64,000 bases of DNA from PALSA-1353 sp050012375 (GTDB lineage: Bacteria; Planctomycetota; Phycisphaerae; Tepidisphaerales; Tepidisphaeraceae), in contig JBEKHH010000004.1 of the NCBI GenBank assembly GCA_050012375.1, forward strand, positions 62,001-126,000, given 5' to 3'. A model generated the notes under the pieces. That model did not search any database, had not been told where the DNA came from, and saw only the letters and a list, made by a program, of their open reading frames with translations. This document shows positions 60,128 through 64,000 of this stretch, one piece after another. The first letter of the stretch is position 1; every line of letters starts with the position of its first letter. The position numbers and the translations under genes were made by a program.

Positions 60128-62335
60128 CTACAGCCACCTTCCCGTATCGCGGGATTGGAGCAGTTGCAGGAAGCTATTGGTCCACTTCCAGGCGAGGGAG
60201 CGATGGTCCACCGTCAGCCGGACGTACGCCCGCTGGCCGGCGAAGAACCTTTCATCGTGGTTGTCCAGCTTGACGCGGGCCTCGAAGGTGGGGACCTGCG
60301 TCCGCAGGCCGTTGGGATCGCGCGGATCGACTTGCAGATCGCCTCCGACGCGCGAGCCGAGGGAGGGGTGCGCCAGTTCCATCACGGCGGCGGGCGGCAG
60401 CGTCAATTCGCCGCCGGAAATGCTCCTGCCCAACATGCCGGCCAGGCGGACTTCAACTTTGATGCCCTTGAGCGGGCCGATGAGCTGATAATCCTGCTGG
60501 TCGATGTCTCCCTTGACGACCAGCCTGTCGAGCACGGCGACTCGTCCAATTTCCTGCCCGCGCTGAACAAACGTATCGGGCAATTCGTGAAGGGTTGGCG
60601 CCACCAGCCGGCCCGTGAACGGCGCCGCGATCGTCATCTCCGAATGCCGTCGCTGCGAATCGGCAAGCTGTTCCTGCCATACCTTCAGATCGGCCTGGTC
60701 CTTCATCAGCTCGTTCTGGTTCTCGACGCGGGACTGGCGCATTTTGGCCTCGGTCTCGCGCACCTTTGCGTTGTAAAAGGCCAAATCGCGCCGGACGGCG
60801 GGATCGTCAAGCTGAAGGATCGGCTGGCCGGCGCGGACCAGTTGGCCATCGGTGGCGAGGACGGCAATGACGCGGCCTTCGCCGGATGATTTAATCTCGC
60901 CGCTCCGCACTATGCCGGAAGAATCGACCGGATCATCGGGCTGGACCATTCCGGTGAATTCCACGTGCACGGGGAAGCGCACTTGGAAGAGCAGCAAGGC
61001 GGCGGCGGCGGCGACGAGGACGCTGAACGAAACCGCCCGGCTCCGCTTGCGGTGCAGTTCCGGGTCCAGCGCCAGATATTTCACCAGTTTGTATGCCGGC
61101 ACGCAGGCCCAGGTGATGACGCCCCCGATGGCCATGAGCACGCCGAGGACCGGCACCTTCGTGAAGACGACGACGACAATCATGATGCCGATGAAGACGC
61201 GGTAAATGCTGCTGGCGACGGCATAGAGGAGGAGCCAGGCCCGCTGGCCGAGCGGCGGCAGGGGATTGGGCAGCTTCAGCCGGAAAACATGTCGTTTGAT
61301 CAAGCCCAGAGCGTATTCGGTGCTCTTTTGGCGAAGGTTGGGGATCTCCAGCAGGTCGGAAAGAATGTAATAGCCGTCATATCGGAGCAGCGGGTTGGCG
61401 TTGAAGATGACGGTTGACACGCTGGCGACGAACATGGCGTTGTAGAGAAGCTGGCTGAAGAGCGGATAGGCCTCGTGGTTGGTGGCGCACCAGACGATGG
61501 CGCAGATGGAGGCGACGAACAACTCGACGATCATCCCCGCGGCCCCGACGAAAACACGCTGCCATTTGCTGGGAAACGACCAGGCGGTGGAGGCATCGAC
61601 GTACGGCGTCGGCACCAGCACCAGAAGCATGATCCCCAATTCATGGCATTCACCGCCGAAGCGACGGCAGGCAAAGGCGTGGCCCAATTCGTGCACCGAC
61701 TTGATGACCACGAACGTGGCGTAGAGCAGGAATATGTTTTGGATATTGTGCGTGAAATCGAGCGTGTTGCTGGCGGCGGTTTTCAATTGCTGCCATTGCG
61801 GCAACACCACCGACAGGGCGAACAGCACCACCGCCAGCCAGATCACCGCCCCCAGCTTGCTGAACAGGGCTCGAGCCACGGGCAGCCAGCGGCAAAGGAA
61901 TCGATCCGGGTCCCACAGGCGAATCCGCGGGAACAGGACGTTCATCAGCCGGTTCTGCATCTTCTGCTGCACCAGTTTTTTGTGCCGGCGCAGAAGGACC
62001 ATCGCATCGGGGGTGATGTTGGTCTCGAGCAGGTTGGCCGCGTAGAGCTGGCTGAGAACGTGGATGACCTCGGGTTGGGTGGGTGCGTCGTCAGCGAGCT
62101 GGCCGCCGACAAGTTCCCAGGCCTCCTCCACGGTGCGGCGGCCGTCGAGGAGCCCGACGAAGCGATAGGCGGCATCGCTGAGGCGGTGGAACTGATTTCC
62201 TGCGGGATCGCGGACCACATACCAGCGATCGCCGCGATAAAACTGGCGGGAAATCTGTGCCCCGGCGCGAAGCTTGGGCTTCAGTTCCGCGACGCGGTAC
62301 CAGGATTCGGAGAAGGTGGGGCGGAGCTGGAGCAT
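60128..62335 (-). CDS. PqqD-like domain, M50 metalloprotease and HlyD-adaptor fusion
   Basis: 735 residues. Residues about 30-105 form a PqqD/RRE-like winged helix (HRLSDAAYRFVGLLDGRRTV, VIHVLSQLYAANLLE). A membrane site-2-type protease follows, with HELGH at 215-219 and NPLLRYDG at 314-321, embedded in about six helices, one of them in a TFVVIKSV segment. Next come a membrane helix (SVLVAAAAALLLFQV) and an HlyD-like periplasmic adaptor from 470: RVIAVLATDGQLVRAGQPIL (lipoyl half), a coiled coil and IAAPFTGRLVAPTLHELPDT. This is the peptide zinc-metalloprotease layout known beside RiPP genes. It is followed by SecA with a 2-base gap. Confidence 0.88.
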   Translation of the reverse strand: MLQLRPTFSESWYRVAELKPKLRAGAQISRQFYRGDRWYVVRDPAGNQFHRLSDAAYRFVGLLDGRRTVEEAWELVGGQLADDAPTQPEVIHVLSQLYAANLLETNITPDAMVLLRRHKKLVQQKMQNRLMNVLFPRIRLWDPDRFLCRWLPVARALFSKLGAVIWLAVVLFALSVVLPQWQQLKTAASNTLDFTHNIQNIFLLYATFVVIKSVHELGHAFACRRFGGECHELGIMLLVLVPTPYVDASTAWSFPSKWQRVFVGAAGMIVELFVASICAIVWCATNHEAYPLFSQLLYNAMFVASVSTVIFNANPLLRYDGYYILSDLLEIPNLRQKSTEYALGLIKRHVFRLKLPNPLPPLGQRAWLLLYAVASSIYRVFIGIMIVVVVFTKVPVLGVLMAIGGVITWACVPAYKLVKYLALDPELHRKRSRAVSFSVLVAAAAALLLFQVRFPVHVEFTGMVQPDDPVDSSGIVRSGEIKSSGEGRVIAVLATDGQLVRAGQPILQLDDPAVRRDLAFYNAKVRETEAKMRQSRVENQNELMKDQADLKVWQEQLADSQRRHSEMTIAAPFTGRLVAPTLHELPDTFVQRGQEIGRVAVLDRLVVKGDIDQQDYQLIGPLKGIKVEVRLAGMLGRSISGGELTLPPAAVMELAHPSLGSRVGGDLQVDPRDPNGLRTQVPTFEARVKLDNHDERFFAGQRAYVRLTVDHRSLAWKWTNSFLQLLQSRDTGRWL

Positions 62336-62350
62336 GAATTATGTGGGGCG

Positions 62351-62374
62351 GACCCACGGCGGCGCCGTGGGCAT
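62351..62374. repeat. Palindromic dispersed repeat between the HlyD and M50 genes
   Basis: GACCCACGGC-GGCGCCGTGGGCAT, one base different from 28156-28179. It reaches the last base of the GAF-HlyD gene stop codon (62374-62376). It fills most of the 38-base gap to the M50 gene. Confidence 0.75.
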
Positions 62375-64000
62375 TACATCCACAACTTGAATCTCAGGTA
62401 GTCCACGAACTTGTGCGTCCAGATCCAGATCAGCGGGCGACGCTCAATGGCCACGCGCGCCTCGCCGGCCATGCCCGGACGCCAGGTCGCCGATGTCTTG
62501 TCCAGATGCCCGTACACCGTGAAGGTGTTGTCGCCCTCCTTGGCTTGGCCAAGCGGCTCGATGCGGTTAATGGTGAACGGATATTTCTCGGTCGGCAACG
62601 CGGTGGTCGCCAATTCGCCGTGAAGCCCTTCCTTAAGGTCCTGAACGTCCCGTTCGCCGACGGCCAGTTCCGCACGCAACCCGGAGGCCGACGGCATCGC
62701 CGCGATGGTGAACAGTTCTTCCCCCTGTTTCTTGGTGGCATTTCGCTCCTGGGTCAGATCGCCGGACAAGATGACGCCATCAAAGGGCGCGCGAATCACG
62801 CCGCGATCAATCTGGTCCTGATACCATTGTGCCTTGGCTTGGGCTTCATCCATCATGTGCTGGGCCATCTCCGCCTCCGCTTCCTTGCCGTCGGAAACGT
62901 CCTTGCGATATTCGGCCGCGGCCTTCTGCATGCCGTCGTTGGCTTCGTTGAGTTCCAGCTTCAGATCGTACGTCTTCATGGTGAGCAGTTGCTGGCCCTT
63001 TTTGACCAGGTCGCCCGGCAGGACGAAGACCTCGTCGATCTGCCCTTCAAATGGAACTTCCAGCTTGCGCTTATCGGTGGCGCCGAACTGGAAGGGCGCG
63101 CTGACGTGGTACATCGGCTTGTAGAGGCAGATGAAAATGAACGCCGCCAAGCCGAGCACGCCCAGCGCCTTTGCCAGCGTGTGCTGCGGGCCGACGATCT
63201 TCTTGCCCAACTCCTCGGCGCTGAGCCCCACCTTGGTGATGAGCCAGCGGTCGTTCTGGTATCGGTCATAAAGCTGCGGGGCGAGCAAATCGACGGCGAC
63301 GGCCAATCCCGTCGAAGCCTGCGGAGACAACTTGTGGGCCGGCGGAAATTCGAGCGTCACGGCGCCGACCACCTCGGCCCGCCGCCGCAGCGGCAGCGTC
63401 AGCACCACGTTTCCGCCCTCGCTTCGGGCCAGCTCTTGCGCGGCCCGGCTCACGTTTTCGGTTCCACCGCCCTTGGGATCGAAGTGGACCGGCTCCTCCT
63501 GGTCGATGCACTCCTCCATCGTCTTTTCCAGCGTCTTGATAAGTTCCTGCCGCTTGTCGAACTGCTCCGTGTGCGACAGCGCCTTGACCTTGACGTCTTC
63601 GCCCTTGATCCACCCCAGGGCCACGCGCGTCGAGCCGGTGCGGGTCGCCAATTCGTTGCAGAGGTTCATCGCCGCGGATTCAAACCCTTCAGCCGTCGCC
63701 ACCGCGGTGGCAAGCTGAAGCACGTGTTGATGCGACTGGGCGACGATTTGCGATTGTTCGCTCTGGCGGCGCAGGGTGTAGAGATCGAAATAACCCGCGA
63801 CGAGCAGCATCGACGTCAGCCGCTGCTGGGCCCGCTCGGTATTCATGCAGCGAGTGATGACGGCGGTGATGGCGATCACTTCGCCTTCGCGGCGAAGGAG
63901 GGTCACGAGACAGAACTGCGGCTCGACGCCGACCTCGCCGGTTTGCAGTTCGATCGCCCCATCTTTGCCCTGTTCGAGACAGGGCTTGATGATCTGTTGA
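62374..64000 (-). CDS. GAF-domain HlyD-type membrane fusion protein (N-terminus cut by window edge)
   Basis: At least 541 residues; the frame is open to base 64000 with QQIIKPCLEQGKDGAIELQT before a GTG at 63906, so the true start lies outside. The N-terminal GAF-like region is about 200 residues (AATAEGFES-like, then NVVLTLPLRRRAEVVGAVTL). One membrane helix (LGVLGLAAFIFICLYKP) and an HlyD part follow: KLEVPFEGQIDEVFVLPGDL (half lipoyl motif), coiled coil and GVIRAPFDGVILSGDLTQER. The adaptor would span the periplasm toward an outer-membrane channel. It precedes the M50 gene in the same direction. Confidence 0.88.
   Translation of the reverse strand, partial: QQIIKPCLEQGKDGAIELQTGEVGVEPQFCLVTLLRREGEVIAITAVITRCMNTERAQQRLTSMLLVAGYFDLYTLRRQSEQSQIVAQSHQHVLQLATAVATAEGFESAAMNLCNELATRTGSTRVALGWIKGEDVKVKALSHTEQFDKRQELIKTLEKTMEECIDQEEPVHFDPKGGGTENVSRAAQELARSEGGNVVLTLPLRRRAEVVGAVTLEFPPAHKLSPQASTGLAVAVDLLAPQLYDRYQNDRWLITKVGLSAEELGKKIVGPQHTLAKALGVLGLAAFIFICLYKPMYHVSAPFQFGATDKRKLEVPFEGQIDEVFVLPGDLVKKGQQLLTMKTYDLKLELNEANDGMQKAAAEYRKDVSDGKEAEAEMAQHMMDEAQAKAQWYQDQIDRGVIRAPFDGVILSGDLTQERNATKKQGEELFTIAAMPSASGLRAELAVGERDVQDLKEGLHGELATTALPTEKYPFTINRIEPLGQAKEGDNTFTVYGHLDKTSATWRPGMAGEARVAIERRPLIWIWTHKFVDYLRFKLWM

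Noticed and set aside
1..64000. CRISPR arrays, rRNA and tRNA genes, transposase or integrase genes
   Set aside because: No regularly spaced direct repeats and no recognisable RNA cloverleaf or rRNA segment were seen; no transposase or integrase motifs were found, even next to the inserted segment.

Overview
The window looks like a GC-rich chromosomal segment of a planctomycete, most likely of the Phycisphaerae type. This is inferred from gene content: an exosortase locus with EpsI and a giant TPR protein, several PEP-CTERM-type secreted proteins, a second short SecA beside M50/HlyD proteins, a system II cytochrome c assembly pair and a very large PQQ-propeller protein. No rRNA or tRNA gene was recognised to confirm it.

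Layout. 1-11148 (minus): exopolysaccharide/exosortase locus, read from right to left as Wza-like export lipoprotein, exosortase, EpsI-like protein, 1547-residue TPR protein and Wzc-like tyrosine kinase (cut by the left edge). 11304-12830: B12-binding radical SAM protein. 13284-16113: restriction-modification island (m5C methyltransferase, DUF4928-like protein, Vsr, one small ORF). 16233-21844 (plus): recJ, two secreted proteins (one frameshifted), transaldolase and a TIM-barrel protein. 21944-23053: inserted LysE-type exporter cassette flanked by diverged copies of the 3' end of the TIM-barrel gene. 23505-26485: WecG/TagA-like glycosyltransferase, fatty acid desaturase, small hypothetical gene. 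26497-30209 (minus): ResB/CcsA pair. 30634-32294: VPLPA-CTERM protein and a toroid-like protein behind a clear promoter/operator. 32409-37190 (minus): sirohaem synthase, HemX-like protein, hemA and a GT-C membrane protein. 37221-37789: BrnT/BrnA-like toxin-antitoxin pair. 37912-38532: PEP-CTERM protein. 39183-49470 (plus): MTA phosphorylase, PQQ-propeller giant, then a tightly coupled run (NifU-like, tadA, DUF1259 lipoprotein, TMTC-like protein, purU, WaaP-like kinase). 49594-52667 (minus): STAS protein, purM, pectinesterase with PEP-CTERM. 52811-54789: internally deleted sugar isomerase pseudogene and lysA. 54810-64000 (minus): HlyD/GAF protein (cut by the right edge), PqqD-M50-HlyD protein, short SecA and three tandem GT4 glycosyltransferases.

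The most unusual assembly is the last one. A SecA-type motor, a membrane metalloprotease carrying a peptide-recognition domain fused to an HlyD adaptor, and a second GAF-HlyD adaptor sit head to tail with three glycosyltransferases and no ABC ATPase. It could be an uncharacterised peptide or protein export and modification route.

Four families of dispersed or palindromic repeats lie at gene ends. Two are read into protein N-termini (CcsA and the PQQ protein), and another supplies C-termini or stop codons of two genes. Strand calls and reading frames are firm. Start codons were revised where a ribosome-binding site or a stop/start overlap supports it.
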